The notes under the pieces are model-generated. The model was not told the DNA's origin. It was given only the letters and a program-made list of their open reading frames with translations, and ran no database searches. From Stereocaulon alpinum (Eukaryota; Ascomycota; Lecanoromycetes; Lecanorales; Stereocaulaceae), in NCBI GenBank assembly GCA_018257865.1, contig JAEUBA010000109.1:21915-85914 (forward strand): a stretch of DNA of 64,000 bases, written 5' to 3'. This document shows, piece after piece, positions 11,452-23,429 of the stretch; position 1 is the first letter of the stretch; the number at the start of each line of letters is the position of its first letter. The translations under genes and the position numbers were made by a program.

Positions 11452-12013
11452 ACTTGAACGGAGGGCCAAGAGGGGGCTGAGCAGCAGCACGGTTCATTGT
11501 ACAAGTACTGCACGTACGGGCGTTTGGCTGCATAGGAGACTTTGGACTATGTGCATATTTGGACGAAGCCGGCTCCAATATAATTCGAACAGCAAATGAT
11601 AATGTATTTCAAGAATACACACAGACTAGAATTACGGCATATGAAAGGGTGCTCTCCCGACGATGCAACGAGATCAGTCAGTGGAAAGGATACTGTAGCG
11701 TAGTCTAGAACTTTGTATGGGAGTTTATAGTTAGCTAGAGGATCATGACTTCCAGACCCGGTCAGATCCGGGCGGGCAGTCGTATGCAAGGGCAATCGTC
11801 CGGAATCCTACGTGAGGACTCGAGTCCTACATGAGTCTCGCCTGCAGACTAGGAGTCTTCTCCGCATTAACTCATGACAAACCATGATCCAGCCGAAAGC
11901 AGAAGCTACTATTGGCTATCAGCATGAAGTATGGGTCCTTTGCCGATGCAAGCGCGATGGATATTGTAATCTGAACATCAAACGTCCATCCCAGCAGCGA
12001 CTCTCCTATACTG
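11452..12013. other. Gene-free stretch
   Basis: 3' flank of the small mitochondrial-type gene and promoter of the BMT6-like gene. I see no further feature. Confidence 0.4.
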
Positions 12014-13249
12014 ATGCCTCCCAAGAGTGATTCTCCACGAGCCGGGAATAAAGTCAAGGCAACGGGTCCAAAGACAGTTACCCCGCAGTCAACAGCCACA
12101 AGTCCTGGCCAAAATTCCCAACGGATACACATCTCCATTGAGTTGCAGCAGCTCCTGCTGAACATCTTCAAGGACACATTCTCGGCGATTTTTGATTCCA
12201 AATACTCTGAGCATGTGCAACAAATCAAGCAGCACCTTTATAAGCGAGACTTTGACCATGCTTTCGGTACCGAGGATTTGCGGCAGGTGTACGCAATGCG
12301 GTGGAGTCCTATTCGGGCTTTAGCCTATACCAACATTTTCTGCAATCTCTCGGCACTGACAGCGAGGCTCTTATCAGCTTCTGGAGCCGGCGTCGGCAAT
12401 TTGAACAGGAGTTCAACTAATAAGCTGCAAGATGCTGCAAGCAAGAGTGGATATGCCTCGGCAGCTACGCAGAATATCGCAGGGAAGACTAGTCGAATCG
12501 TATGTGTTGGGGGTGGCGCAGGCGCAGAGATTGTTGCACTTGGTGGATACCTGAATTATTTAAGCCGACTCACCCTTCCCACTCAGAGCAATATCCTTGC
12601 AAATGGAGAACAAATGGAACGCGTGTCACCTTTGCACGTTGCTGTTACTGCCATTGATATTGCTGGTTGGGACTCCGTTTCATGCAATCTTCATTCAAGT
12701 ACCACGACAGCTCCTCTGCTCTCACGGTATGCATCTGCTAATGCTAAGGTTTCCAACGCTCCGTTGATCGGACCAGAAAGCCTCGGCTTGGAGTTCGTGA
12801 AGCAAGACGTGTTGAACATGGCTATTGAGCGAATGCCGGCAATCTTCGCGGACGCTACGCTCGTGACGCTGATGTTCACCCTCAACGAGCTCTACTCCAC
12901 TTCCATGAGCGCGACTACCAATCTGCTACTCTCTATGACGTTATTGCTATCTCCAGGAGTTCTTCTGCTAGTGGTCGATAGCCCAGGGAGTTATTCTACC
13001 GTAAGTATTGGGAAGACCTCTGAGTCCGGCGATGAAAGCAAGAAGAAAACGTACCCTATGCAATGGCTTCTTGATCATACGCTGCTCGAATCTGCCGCCA
13101 TCGGCAGCAGCAAGAACGCTTCAGGAGAGCATCAATGGGAGAAGTTGGAATCTCGAGACTCAGAGTGGTTTAGATTGTCGGATGAGTTACGCTATCCGGT
13201 TGGCTTGGAAGACATGAGATACCAGATTCATCTGTATCGTCGACTGTGA
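12014..13249 (+). CDS. BMT6: 25S rRNA uridine-N3 methyltransferase, BMT6-like
   Basis: Single exon of 411 residues. After a basic, disordered N-terminus, residues ~38-80 (IHISIELQQLLLNIFKDTF) and RWSPIRALAYTNIF match the opening of the Methyltransf_34 family. The SAM-binding Gly-rich loop is VCVGGGAGAEIVALGGYL (~163-180). A strand with AIDIAGWD follows, and then FVKQDVLNM, typical of class I methyltransferases. In yeast Bmt6 methylates U2843 of 25S rRNA in the nucleolus. The protein is somewhat longer than the yeast one because of the N-terminal extension and an insert near residue 130-150 (Ser/Gly/Ala-rich). The start is the first ATG; no intron is needed to keep the domain intact. Confidence 0.8.
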   Translation: MPPKSDSPRAGNKVKATGPKTVTPQSTATSPGQNSQRIHISIELQQLLLNIFKDTFSAIFDSKYSEHVQQIKQHLYKRDFDHAFGTEDLRQVYAMRWSPIRALAYTNIFCNLSALTARLLSASGAGVGNLNRSSTNKLQDAASKSGYASAATQNIAGKTSRIVCVGGGAGAEIVALGGYLNYLSRLTLPTQSNILANGEQMERVSPLHVAVTAIDIAGWDSVSCNLHSSTTTAPLLSRYASANAKVSNAPLIGPESLGLEFVKQDVLNMAIERMPAIFADATLVTLMFTLNELYSTSMSATTNLLLSMTLLLSPGVLLLVVDSPGSYSTVSIGKTSESGDESKKKTYPMQWLLDHTLLESAAIGSSKNASGEHQWEKLESRDSEWFRLSDELRYPVGLEDMRYQIHLYRRL

Positions 13250-14781
13250 CACTTTACAACGGAAAATGCTTGGTGGCTGTTATTCAAAGAGGAATAATTC
13301 GATTGACTCGCCGCAGGTTAGAACGGCTAAGGCTTCCTTCTCTCGTGTTTGTCGTGAATCGTTGCAATTTTATTCCACGTACACATCACGTAGTTACCTG
13401 TATGTATCCGTCCCCAAAGGACAGTGCTCGGACTGATAGCCTGGATCATAAGGGTTCAGGAACGGTCTATCGAAGGTGTTCGTACCAAGCCAGTACGATG
13501 GCAACAGAAAGAAAGGCAGGACTACTTCATTTTGCTGGTCTCAAGCATCCTCTCAACCTTCATCCACACTCTCGATTCCTCATCGCTCCCAAATCCACTC
13601 CTTCGATCCCGGACTTGACCCTCCCTTAGGCACCTAGACGGCTGTCTCTCACGCGAAGTTGCTTCCCCATAGTAGCGGACAACCAAAGGCTTATGTACGA
13701 TCGACGAAGACTCCTCAGTGGCCAGTCACACGAGTCGGCACGGAGGTATGTCCCGGCTCTCGTCTGACACGTCGTTCGCCGCGTCTTCAGGTTCACTTCC
13801 GTCCTGCGCAGACCTTGCGGATATCATTTGAGGATCCAATGTCTCGTCTACAAACCATACGCCTCCGTCGTGTCTGTGGCGTCCCCGCCATCAAGATGGC
13901 AGCTGTACACAAAGCTTTCTCAGTCCACATCGACGTTTGCCGTGCTCTGCGTACAGTTTCTAGCTCCAGTGCTTCTTGACAGTGTCAATGCGCCCATCAT
14001 TTCTACTGCAGTCACTCCTTATACAAAACATGAACCCGCAAACATCATCCCACCACCCAACAAACCTCCCCTGCGCGTCACAAATCCCCAATTTTCACTC
14101 ATACCCATATCAACCTAAGACATAATCACATACACATCATCTAAAACCTAAAACCACCACAACGAAACGAAGCGAAACAAAAAATCCACACCACCTACAG
14201 CCCTAGAATCAAAGACAGAAATCTACGCAGCCACACCTACCCATGCACTATGCGCTCTTTGCCATGATGTAGACCAGAAGTAGTATGAACATCGACGGTC
14301 CATCTGCGTTCCATGTAACCTCGACATAACCTGTTTCCCATATCAACTCTACCTCTTTGGCGGACCATCACAAGCTCAGAAAATCCCCCACCAGCAAAGG
14401 AAGAAATGCTAGAGTATACACGCAAGCAAACAAGCAAAAGAAACGTATCCAAACACAATTTTCAGTATGAATATGAAGCAGGTAGTAGAGTAGATTACAT
14501 TTGCATACTCTACATCGACTCGATTCGACTAGATTAGCTAAAGCAAGTACAGCAATGACATAGCATAGATCCCACCCGTTTAGCTAGGTAGTACAGTAAT
14601 ACATCTGTCCACATCATGTTGCTCTGTATTGCTTCGCAACCTCCGCCATGCTTCTTGCGTTGTGCTGTGTTGTTATTGCTGCATATATACCGCTTCGATC
14701 AAGCAAACCCAAAAAAAAAAACGCCAGCAAATGCATTATATTGACCATGTGCTCTTATATCAAGGAGATCTCGCCTTATTC
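13250..14781. other. Gene-free stretch
   Basis: Between two converging genes. The short frames on both strands have no family-like content. The 14.1-14.8 kb part is rich in A and C and has an A11 tract at ~14709, probably 3' UTR of the GPI-protein gene on the minus strand. Confidence 0.45.
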
Positions 14782-15744
14782 TTACATCATGCCAGCGACC
14801 ACGATCGCCCCTCCAACAATCAATACCATTTCCTTGCCCCATCCTCTCGTCGCTACCGCCTCGCCAGTTTGGAGTCCAGGACTAGCACCCGCGCTCGTAG
14901 TCCGCACGCCCGCTGTTCCACTAGGTGTCTGCACTGGCTCCACACCACCACCTACAACCGTAACGGCAGTAACGACGCTCTGACTCCCGTTTGGTCCTGT
15001 GTTCGTCTGGTATTGGATTCTTGTTTGTCCGGCTTGGGCGTTGGTGTTCACGGATGTAGCGGTGCCTGTGGGCGTTATGGTGCGGGCGCCGCCGCCGACT
15101 GTGGAGATGACTGTTAGGCCGGCGGGGTTGACGGCTGTTATTACTTGACCGGCTGTTAGGGAGATGGAGCGGCCTGGAGCTGGGGTTGTTGAGGCGCCTC
15201 CTGCCGCTGCTGTTGGGGTGACGGAGTCGACGACTTGGGAGCCATTTGCGTCGGTGCTTGTTGTTGGGGAGGGAGCGGTGGGTGATTTTGTTTCTCCTGC
15301 GAGAGTTGTGGAGCCGCCGGCGACGGGGGCTACGGGGGTTACTCGTGTGGTTACGGGCTCTGCTGGGTTGCCTGCTGGTGTTGTGGTGGGTGCGGTGCCG
15401 TTGCTTATGGCGCCTACTTGACGCTTCTTAAGGTCTTGGGCTATGTCGATGTTTTTCTTTTTTGCGAGGTTGATGATGCTTGTTGCGAGGCTTGGTTCTG
15501 TTTTGTGGATTACTTCGACTGCTGTGCGGTCTTCTTGGAACATGCCGTGCTCAAACTTCTTGGGGGAGTAGCTGTGAAGAGCATTGTGGAGGGAGGGAGG
15601 GTCGACTTGGTCGAGGAGTTGGCGGAAGGCTGCGATGTCGTCCGTTTCTTCTTGAGTTTGCTTTGGTGTGTGGGTGGCATAAACGAAAGAGGAGGTGAGG
15701 AGGGTGAGGAGGAGGGTGGAAGTGATGCTGCGGATCGAATACAT
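14782..15744 (-). CDS. Secreted Ser/Thr-rich GPI-anchored protein
   Basis: Single exon of 320 residues starting at MYSIRSI. A further in-frame stretch upstream begins only with a TTG codon and was not used. Residues 1-~24 are a signal peptide (TSTLLLTLLTSSFVYA). Residues ~25-110 are a mostly charged, helical segment ending at DLKKR, a possible Kex2-type processing site. Residues ~110-300 are Thr/Ser/Pro/Ala/Gly-rich and likely O-glycosylated. The C-terminus (KEMVLIVGGAIVVAGMM) is a hydrophobic tail preceded by small residues, as in GPI signals. It probably sits on the cell wall or plasma membrane. No known catalytic domain is seen and its role is unknown. The coding strand turns from C-rich to G-rich near 15,030. 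Confidence 0.7.
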   Translation of the reverse strand: MYSIRSITSTLLLTLLTSSFVYATHTPKQTQEETDDIAAFRQLLDQVDPPSLHNALHSYSPKKFEHGMFQEDRTAVEVIHKTEPSLATSIINLAKKKNIDIAQDLKKRQVGAISNGTAPTTTPAGNPAEPVTTRVTPVAPVAGGSTTLAGETKSPTAPSPTTSTDANGSQVVDSVTPTAAAGGASTTPAPGRSISLTAGQVITAVNPAGLTVISTVGGGARTITPTGTATSVNTNAQAGQTRIQYQTNTGPNGSQSVVTAVTVVGGGVEPVQTPSGTAGVRTTSAGASPGLQTGEAVATRGWGKEMVLIVGGAIVVAGMM

Positions 15745-16985
15745 GGTGGAGATTGTTGGTGTTGCTCTCAATCAATTTTCTAGACCACTGTGGATTGGGA
15801 CTGTTGCGTTGGGTAGACCTGAAGATGCGGTGTGTTGGTCAGTGACGAGTTTGACACCCCAAGCTTTTCGTAATTGCCGCTGATACGAGGTTGTGGCCTG
15901 AACCAGGCTGATGGTACAAGAGGAAAGCGCAACTGACCTTAATCGACCTGGAAGATACGGAAATAACGACCGGTATACAGCCTTGAGGTGCTTATCACTC
16001 TGTTGAGAGCAGGTCTGCGGCGCTGGCGCGGGGAATGGGCCGGATGGTAGTCAATGTGTACGAGCTAGATGAAACCAAGGCCCCAAAAATCAGGGTCATA
16101 GATTCAACGCGACCAAAGCAGTGTACTTCCGACACGAAATGAATGACAGGAAGCTGAAATGTTATCTCAGCTACTGCGATACATCAAATAGGAAAAAACA
16201 AAAGGAGCAAAGAGGTTGAAGTTGTTTGGCGAAAAATGCTCCCAGGCCTCGTTCGGATAGCATCCTGAATACGATCTGCCAAGACCACTAGCGCGTCCTC
16301 GGTTTGCTATTTTGGGTGCTGCATGATGGAAATGCCCCGCTTTTGGTGACGTAAATGGTACCTATATCCAGAAGAGGCTGAAGAGCGAGCACTCTTAAGT
16401 CTTGATTGTGACAGAGCTGATCGCTCCTTACAGGTTTCTGCCCTTGTGCTTCTATGATGCAGTCTTCCTTCTGCAGCGGATTGGAGCAGTAGCTGACATC
16501 TTCAGCTTAAATTTGGCACCAGTGTTGGAAAACACGGAACTTTTGCTACATTGTATGGGTCCTGCGAAGTTCCTTATGCTTGTGTAGACGCCAAAGGGGC
16601 ATTTTGCTTGCTTCGTGATTGCATCACATAGAAGCAATGGCCAGTCATGGATGCAGGTTGAGAATCTGTCATCAGTACTCCAGGATGATACTTGCTTGCT
16701 TGCCTGACCCTCAGACTTGCTAAGCTCGTGTCAAACCCAAAAACCCCAGCGTGACCATCTCCACTATCAGAGACATGAAAGTATTTGACATTACACGAAA
16801 TCAGAGAGCCCGCATCAAAAATATCCTATGCGCAGCTCTTACCCAAAACAAAACCGGGGTATCCATCGTCCATCCAACTCGTCCAACCATGCCTTCCCTG
16901 CCTACCGTACATTTTCTGGAAGCAATCTCTAGTACATGTGATCTCTTGTATAGTAAAAGCCGTGTCACAATCCCGCTTCTTCCGC
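15745..16985. other. Gene-free stretch
   Basis: Promoter of the GPI-protein gene and 3' flank of the RhoGAP gene, both on the minus strand. No supported gene, RNA or repeat seen. Confidence 0.4.
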
Positions 16986-19870
16986 TCATTCTTGTGTCGG
17001 CTTAGTCTCCATTATCGCCTGCTCAAGTTCTTCCTCTTTCGGAGCCTCTGCGATTATATCTGTTGATCTACCCCTTATTGGTAGACCCTCTTGTGCTATG
17101 GCGCCCAAACTCTGCTTGCTTCTTGCGTTTTCGTTGCTACTCCGAGGCGGACTTTTCGCCCGTTCTTTCTCCGCCTCGCGTTCCTTTCTGTCCTCTTTTA
17201 CTTTGGCCACCTTGCCCTTGAACCATCCAATGGGTCCTCTTTTCTCCCTGTCTTCAGCTCCGCCGTCATAAGCTTTTGGCGGTGTCGACTCATTACTCGA
17301 TTGGAGGAGGTTTAGAGATGTTGACGCTTCAGTGCCTGTCCTCTGGGTTTGATGTGACTCGGTCGTTATTGACTTGCGTGGCTTTCCTTCGCTGGCTATG
17401 GAGCTGGTACTTTTTTCAGCGACCACATTGGAGCCTAAGCCGCCTGGGGCGACGGCGGCAATATCATTCTTAGTTTTAGTAGAAGCCGGCAATGTCCACC
17501 GGTGTCTCTTCTTCTTCGCTTCCTTGACAGCCCCATTATCGGTTTGGTCGAGCTCGGATTCTTCCGTGACAGACGTTTTGGAATGAACCGACCCTCCAGG
17601 TGACTTGGAAGGCTTTATCGCTGGGCTGTTGCCTGGGGTACTGTTGGGCTGTGATATATGAAACGAGCTGTGCTTGTCAATCTCGCCTATTCGGGGAGGT
17701 TGCTCTGACGAAGGCGTTGCTCCAGTGTTGAATATTGTAGGAGGCACGGAGGAACTCATTGGATCACTCGCCAACTGAGTGTTGACATCCGGCGTAGGCA
17801 TAGGCGTGTAGAAGTTCTGGGCCGAAGGAGAATCTGGCGCAGCATGTAGAGCATCGGTTGAGCTTTGTGCGCTAGCGTTCGACGATACATCCGGCATCCG
17901 CTTCTTTCTCAGTTTGTTGCGCTGGTCTTTTCGTTCGTTGTCACTGGTTGGTGATCGAGAGAAGAGCGACTTACGCTCTTTGTTTGGTGTTGCTGATGAG
18001 CCCGAGGTAATAATGGTAGTATTACCATGTTCCGGCGGTCGAAGGCTAAGTCCCTCGGTCATTGGTGGTGCTTGTTCTCTGCTAGCATTTTTAAGGATTG
18101 TTTCTTTTGTTTCAGGCACAGAGTTCAGCCCAGTGGGATTTTCAGAGGTAGGGGTGATTTCCCTGGCAGCGCTAGATGGAGATGTCGCTTCTGAGCTGGA
18201 CTGAGCCAATTTCGATCCCGGAGATGATGCTCGGGGCGCAGAAGTGGGACCACCAGGTGTCAGGGTCGCAGATGGAGGAGGTGACAGATCTGCATTCCTA
18301 AAACGACTACCAGAAGGAATGCCTGGAGATTTCTTCGATGGAAGGGTGTTACTTCTGTGAACACCGCCGCCCGACGCCGTGGTCGTCAACGGGCTTCCTG
18401 GAGCCGGCGAGCCTGGACTTGGATGGGTGCTTGAGGCTCTAGAGTTCTTGGAAGACACAGACACGTTCCTCCGAATGCCACCTTGTTTTCGAAGGCTGTC
18501 TGCGCCGGCACTCGCGTTCGAAGCAGATCTACCCAGAACAGCCTGCGTGGCCCTTGTTGGTGTGTTGGGCTGACGTTGGACGCCACTCTGCACTTCTTTA
18601 ACTGTCTTTTCGTCCGCTGCTGTCCCACTCATCCCTACTAGGAAACTGTCCTGGTTTTCAATGAGGAATATGATAACATCCTGACTCAGCCGATACATTT
18701 TAGGTAACATGTCATGGTCTGGATGAGATAACATCCCGGGCTGAAAGATTGCGGCTAGGTTGGCCGCTGTCATACGGTTCTGCTCGGACTTGGAGGCGAA
18801 AACAGCTAGGAGGTCGAGGATATAGAGAAGGAGTTGGCGATTTAGTGATGGAAGTTCCGTGATTAAGCGTTGGTAGGTGACGATAGCCGCGTCGTGATCG
18901 AAGTCGCCTGTATCCTGAGCTTGCGCTTCCGTATCGCCTACAGCTTGAGTTTGGTGGTTCCTGAGAGGATCACGGAATCGTTCGTAGAATTCTAGCGGGA
19001 CAATCGGTTGCGGGAGGTGAGTGAGGTACCGACGTAGAATGTTAGCTGCGTCGTGGACAGTATATCCCGTCCAGTCAAGTCCTTTGCCATAACGGTCTGG
19101 GGAATCGAATATCTGTTGAAGCTCCTTGATACGTTTAGCGGAGCCGCTCAAACGGAAAATGCCCTCGACATCGGTGGCTATATAAGAGATCAGCAAGCAT
19201 TCAGAAGCCACAGCTGCATAACGATTCTTACCTCTTTCCTTGAGAAAGACCCCGCATTTGGCGATGACTATAGGAACGTATCCATACACGTAGTTCTCCC
19301 CTTGCTCATTCGTGAGAGATATGGCGACGTTTGCGTATTTGATGCTAACATCGAGGGGTACGCCGAAAATGCCGACCGGTGCCTGCACTATATTGAGTCG
19401 CCGTGTAAGCGTACAGGAAGCAAAACTTCACACGCAACGAGGAGAGCGACCACCTCGTGCTAAGGCGCCAAACACCCAAACCTCATGATATGCTATGCGT
19501 TGTTGAACCTCATTGCCGTCACACCGCAATGTTGAGGCCTTGAGTCCGTATCGAGTGATGAGAGACTATGCGCAGAATAACTTGCACATCATTGGGAAGA
19601 GGCGAGCTTTGCTTCGTGTGGTGAGGGTGACGGTCCATGATGGCTCTCCCTTCCTCGTATCACGCTAAGGGTGGAAGGATAGGTAGATAGGTGTAGGCAT
19701 TATAGAAGTATTCGCTCACCTTTTTCTTCATCTTTCTTTGCCTTTGTGAAGGTTCTCCACCATGTCGAGAGATCACGCCTTGAGGGTGGAGAAGCGGCGT
19801 TATGTGGTGTTGATGGTGCTTGTCCTGTAGGAACAAGTACTGCTGATGCTTGGACGTTGCTTGTAGCCAT
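16986..19870 (-). CDS. RhoGAP-domain protein, Sac7 type
   Basis: Three exons: 19870-19720, 19387-19232 and 19177-16986; 832 residues. Intron 1 is 332 nt (GTGAGC...ATATAG) and joins KKDEEK to VQAPVGIFGVPL in frame. Intron 2 is 54 nt (GTAAGA...TATAG) and joins VFLKER to ATDVEGIFRLSGS. The RhoGAP domain spans about residues 55-270; the arginine finger lies in GIFRLSGS, and FASKSEQNRMTAANLAAIFQP is the other conserved block. The long remainder is Ser/Pro/Thr/Lys-rich and disordered, with several basic clusters. Sac7/Bag7-type GAPs switch off Rho1 to control wall-integrity signalling and actin. Intron 2 has no stop and a length divisible by three, so its retention would insert 18 residues just before the arginine finger. 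Domain call is secure; the first exon is less so. Confidence 0.85.
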
Positions 19871-20883
19871 GCCGGAGGCGATTGTTGGTAGTGAGGGTAG
19901 AGTTGAGAGGTGGGGAACAGATCACAAACGGACGCTGGAGCAGAAGCGTTGTTCGATCGACGATGATCCCCAAAATTAGATTGATCGTCCTTGCACCTGA
20001 CTCAGGACGTTGTAGCGTTGCGCATTCCTCCACAGAGAGTTTGAGGATCAGATTCGCAGCGGTGAATGAGCTTCGAGCAAGTGATTTAGTCGTGTTGCGG
20101 GATGATGCTTGACTGCCGCGACTTGTCTCGTCTTGGGGGTTCGCAGGCGACTAGGACGCGCCGATATGTTGGATGAAACCTGTTGTTATCCTTGCGCAGG
20201 GAAATAATTGTATCTGTATCTAAAGGCGCTGTAGCTAAGGTAGTTGCCCTGTGCTTATACGTTGCTGGCGTGGTAAGAGTTCGTGAGGCTGGTGAACAGT
20301 CGCTTGCTGCACTGCGCCAAGCAAATCTGACAGTCGGTTGCTTTATTTAGCCAGTTGGTAGTCAAAAATGGCTGCAACAAGTAGCTTTGTCGTCCGAGTG
20401 GATACGTTTCGTGGTGGTCGATGACACTTTCACGGTGCAATATAGAAATGGTTGCAGGAAGATGTAAGAATGAAGATGCCTCGGGGCTTGGGGGGTGGGT
20501 CGAGCCTCGTCTAGTGCCGCAACGCTGCAGAAGCTGAAAGGTCCAAAAGGGCAACAGCCTTGTACGAAAGGGTAGAAGTTTAGAGAGCAGCCGATTCGAG
20601 GAGGCTTATGCAAGGGCACTGCCTTAATTATCGTCACCCCAGATACGGCCGTGAGCTGCAGAGTACTTGCACCAAATTTTGCGAGGGGGAAGGGATAGAT
20701 TTGAAAATGGCGGTCGTTTTGCGCGCGGAAACAATAAAACTTTAGCGTGCTCTAGAAATTCGAGCAGTTGTTAGAACCTCTAGACTATCAACGACTAGTA
20801 TCACTGACAGCTCCACCTGCCAAATCAGAAACCTGACAAAGCTCCAAGCTGTTGACACTACTCCTTCTTCTCCTACAGTAACG
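19871..20883. other. Divergent promoter region, RhoGAP/TIM9
   Basis: About 1.0 kb between divergent starts. Short frames have no recognisable content. Nothing else seen. Confidence 0.4.
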
Positions 20884-21289
20884 ATGGACGGGTGAGTGGT
20901 GCCCCTTAGTGTGATTCGACCATTCACTGAGCTCCTCCTTCTCGACAGACTCAATGCATCAGAGCAGCGTGAGTTCCAAGGTCGGATGGAAAAGAAGCAG
21001 ATGAAAGAGTTTATGACCGTGAGTTCTCCATGATGGCTGTGTTACCGCCAATGCGTAAGCTGTTGTACATATTTCCCGTTAACATCACAGTCAGATGTAC
21101 TCCAACCTAGTTCAAAGATGTTTCGACGACTGCGTCAACGATTTCACGACTAAGTCACTGCATGCGAAAGAGGAAGGCTGCGTCATGAAATGTGTGGACA
21201 AATACCTGAAAGGATCAGAGAGGTTGGGCCAACGGTTTCAAGAGCAGAATGCTGCCATGATGCAGTCAGGACAGCTGCCAGGCCGATAA
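20884..21289 (+). CDS. TIM9: Mitochondrial intermembrane-space chaperone subunit Tim9
   Basis: Three exons: 20884-20891 (only 8 nt), 20949-21018 and 21095-21289; 90 residues. Reading is [12 protein letters not shown], then [18 protein letters not shown]. The twin CX3C motif is complete, with Cys at ~35/39 (CFDDC) and ~55/59 (CVMKC), which form two disulfides after Mia40-driven import. Tim9 assembles with Tim10 into a hexamer that escorts hydrophobic precursors to the TIM22 and SAM complexes. The length equals that of known fungal Tim9. For intron 2 the acceptor TCAG|ATG was chosen over the CACAG just upstream because it gives the family-like FMTMYSNLV. Confidence 0.95.
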
Positions 21290-23429
21290 TGTCAAGAGCA
21301 AGGGCAATTGAAAAGCGTCGCGTTGGGATTGTATCTAAACGGCTACGGGGCCAGCGAAGGCTCTAAGCATCCATACGAGGAAGCCGGCCTATTGCGTTTC
21401 AGCAACATGTCTATGAGGGGGAACAAGCTGGGCTTTAAGGGCAACGGCCTGGTCTCCTACTCCGCTCAATGTATCTTAACGGTCGACAAGCCGGATGGGG
21501 GCTGACGAACCGGCTTTGCATGAATTTACATCCACAGGCCGCACGAACAAATCCCAGCTTCAACGCTGATTCGATCCCCTAATCGTATTGCTTGGAAGCG
21601 GAAATTCTGTGCTAATTGTTTATACTCAGAATTTGGGGTCATAGATCTAGACAAACGTCCAGCAACAATTGTGATGATGCACCTAGTTCAGCACGCCAGG
21701 TCAATACTGGAACATCCTTCGTTGAGCGAAATCTTTGTGATTGGCGCTTCAATCATTTGCACAGCTACCATGCAGCACCTCCTGATTAAAGCAAGGCTTT
21801 GAGTATAATCATGCATCTACATTATTACTCCGCCTTGACTATGGTTATCCGATCGGGACGGAAATGGCATGTTGATTAGGTCTATCTCAGATGGTGCAGT
21901 TGGCCTAGCATATCAGCTGAACAGAGGAGCAGGCTTCATTGCCGTTCTGGTTTGCTGACCGTCCATATACATTGGGTCGAAATGAATTCACCTAGACTTG
22001 AGTCTGAGCAATCCACCCTTTAGCCCAATGCAGTGCACATGTTTGTGAAGTACCAGATCAGCTTGAGTAGAGCCGAGTTCACTCAAAAAGCAGGGTCAAA
22101 GGAAGTGCATGCTGTATCACTCGATGCATGAAGATCCTGCAGCTGCTAATGTAGACGTGCACCATTCTTGGTTCATCTGAGTCTACTCGGTTGATCCACT
22201 CAAGCACCAGTGTGAACTCAGCATACTCGTATTCCTGGATTCGTTTTGACGATTCCAAGCTGATTCTGCGACGACAATAACCGTTTCAGTCTATTGGTAT
22301 TAGATTCGGCTATCTTCAGAATCTCTTACCATGTGACACAAAGACGACGAAGATGAGCTCAACCTCTCCTCTCTACAACTCGTCTACAGGTCTTTATTAG
22401 CGCTTATCCTCCCCATCATACATGTCACGCAGCAAAGCACATCAGCTTGCTTTGAGTTCTGAGGCTCTCAGCTAACAATATCTTCCTGTCATTTTATCCG
22501 CCGCGGGGTCATGGTTGCCATTCCACCGTGTTGCCATCCGCTAATTTACTACGCTTGATATAAGTATGCCACGAATTCCATCTACAATGCCATGTTTTTC
22601 ACGATGTGCACCCCAGCCGCAACAAGCTTTAGAAGCTTCACCCCTGCATCAGCTATTCATGCAGTTTGGGTGCAATTCAGTTTTGACCAGGCGCCACAAT
22701 CGTGGATACTAGACCGCTTCGATGATTTGAAGGACCCTGAAACACCAAGCCCTGCCCACCCACGTAATAGTAGATCATTCTTGCTGCCTATACCCGCTGA
22801 ACGGTATTCCAAAGAATGTATGTCAAACGAGGTGTTTTCCTGTGATTGTGCACCAACGAATGTCATTCCTCCATGTATATTCGCTCTCGCGCCCGATCGC
22901 CCAGAGACTCGATCGTGTTGCCAAGATCTCTGTTGTCCATCGAAGCCCTCTTGATCGGAACAACGGAAACCATCCTCTTTGAGTTCTGCTACCGTTTCCG
23001 ACTATACCCCTTCAGGTAACAAAGATCAGCCGGACCTCCCTGTTCTGTCCATCGCTTGGGGTGAAGTGTTCCGCGCCTTTCCTGTTGCGTCCTATGGATG
23101 TGGTCCTGATGCAACGCGTGGCTTGAAGCGCATGCCTAGCGTTTCGCTCCTACGTATGACTGTGTAAACGCCGTGTCACTGGCGCAAACTGCTCAACATG
23201 ACTCCATTATTATCACCCGTTTAATACCTCGCTATCTGTTCGTCGCCCTCTCTTCTGTAGCTGCTCCTCTATTTGTAGAAGGCGCACAAAGTCAATTAGT
23301 ATTCATTAGTCCTAGAACCTACAAGTTTGTATACAATATCTATACCTTGCTTCTTCAGCTCCTCTTCAACGTAAGACCTGCTCTTTACCGCTGTTCAGCT
23401 GTCCTGGGGACGACTCACTACATTCTATT
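21290..23429. other. 2.1 kb gene-free stretch
   Basis: No reading frame has recognisable content. A 120-codon frame at 22592-22954 (Cys- and Pro-rich at its end) lacks homology I know and flanking splice support. Composition is ordinary, with no sign of RIP. It may hold a non-coding transcript or a decayed gene, but I cannot show this. Confidence 0.35.

Noticed and set aside
22592..22954. 120-codon open frame
   Set aside because: No family-like residues, no splice partners, and surrounded by similar chance frames.
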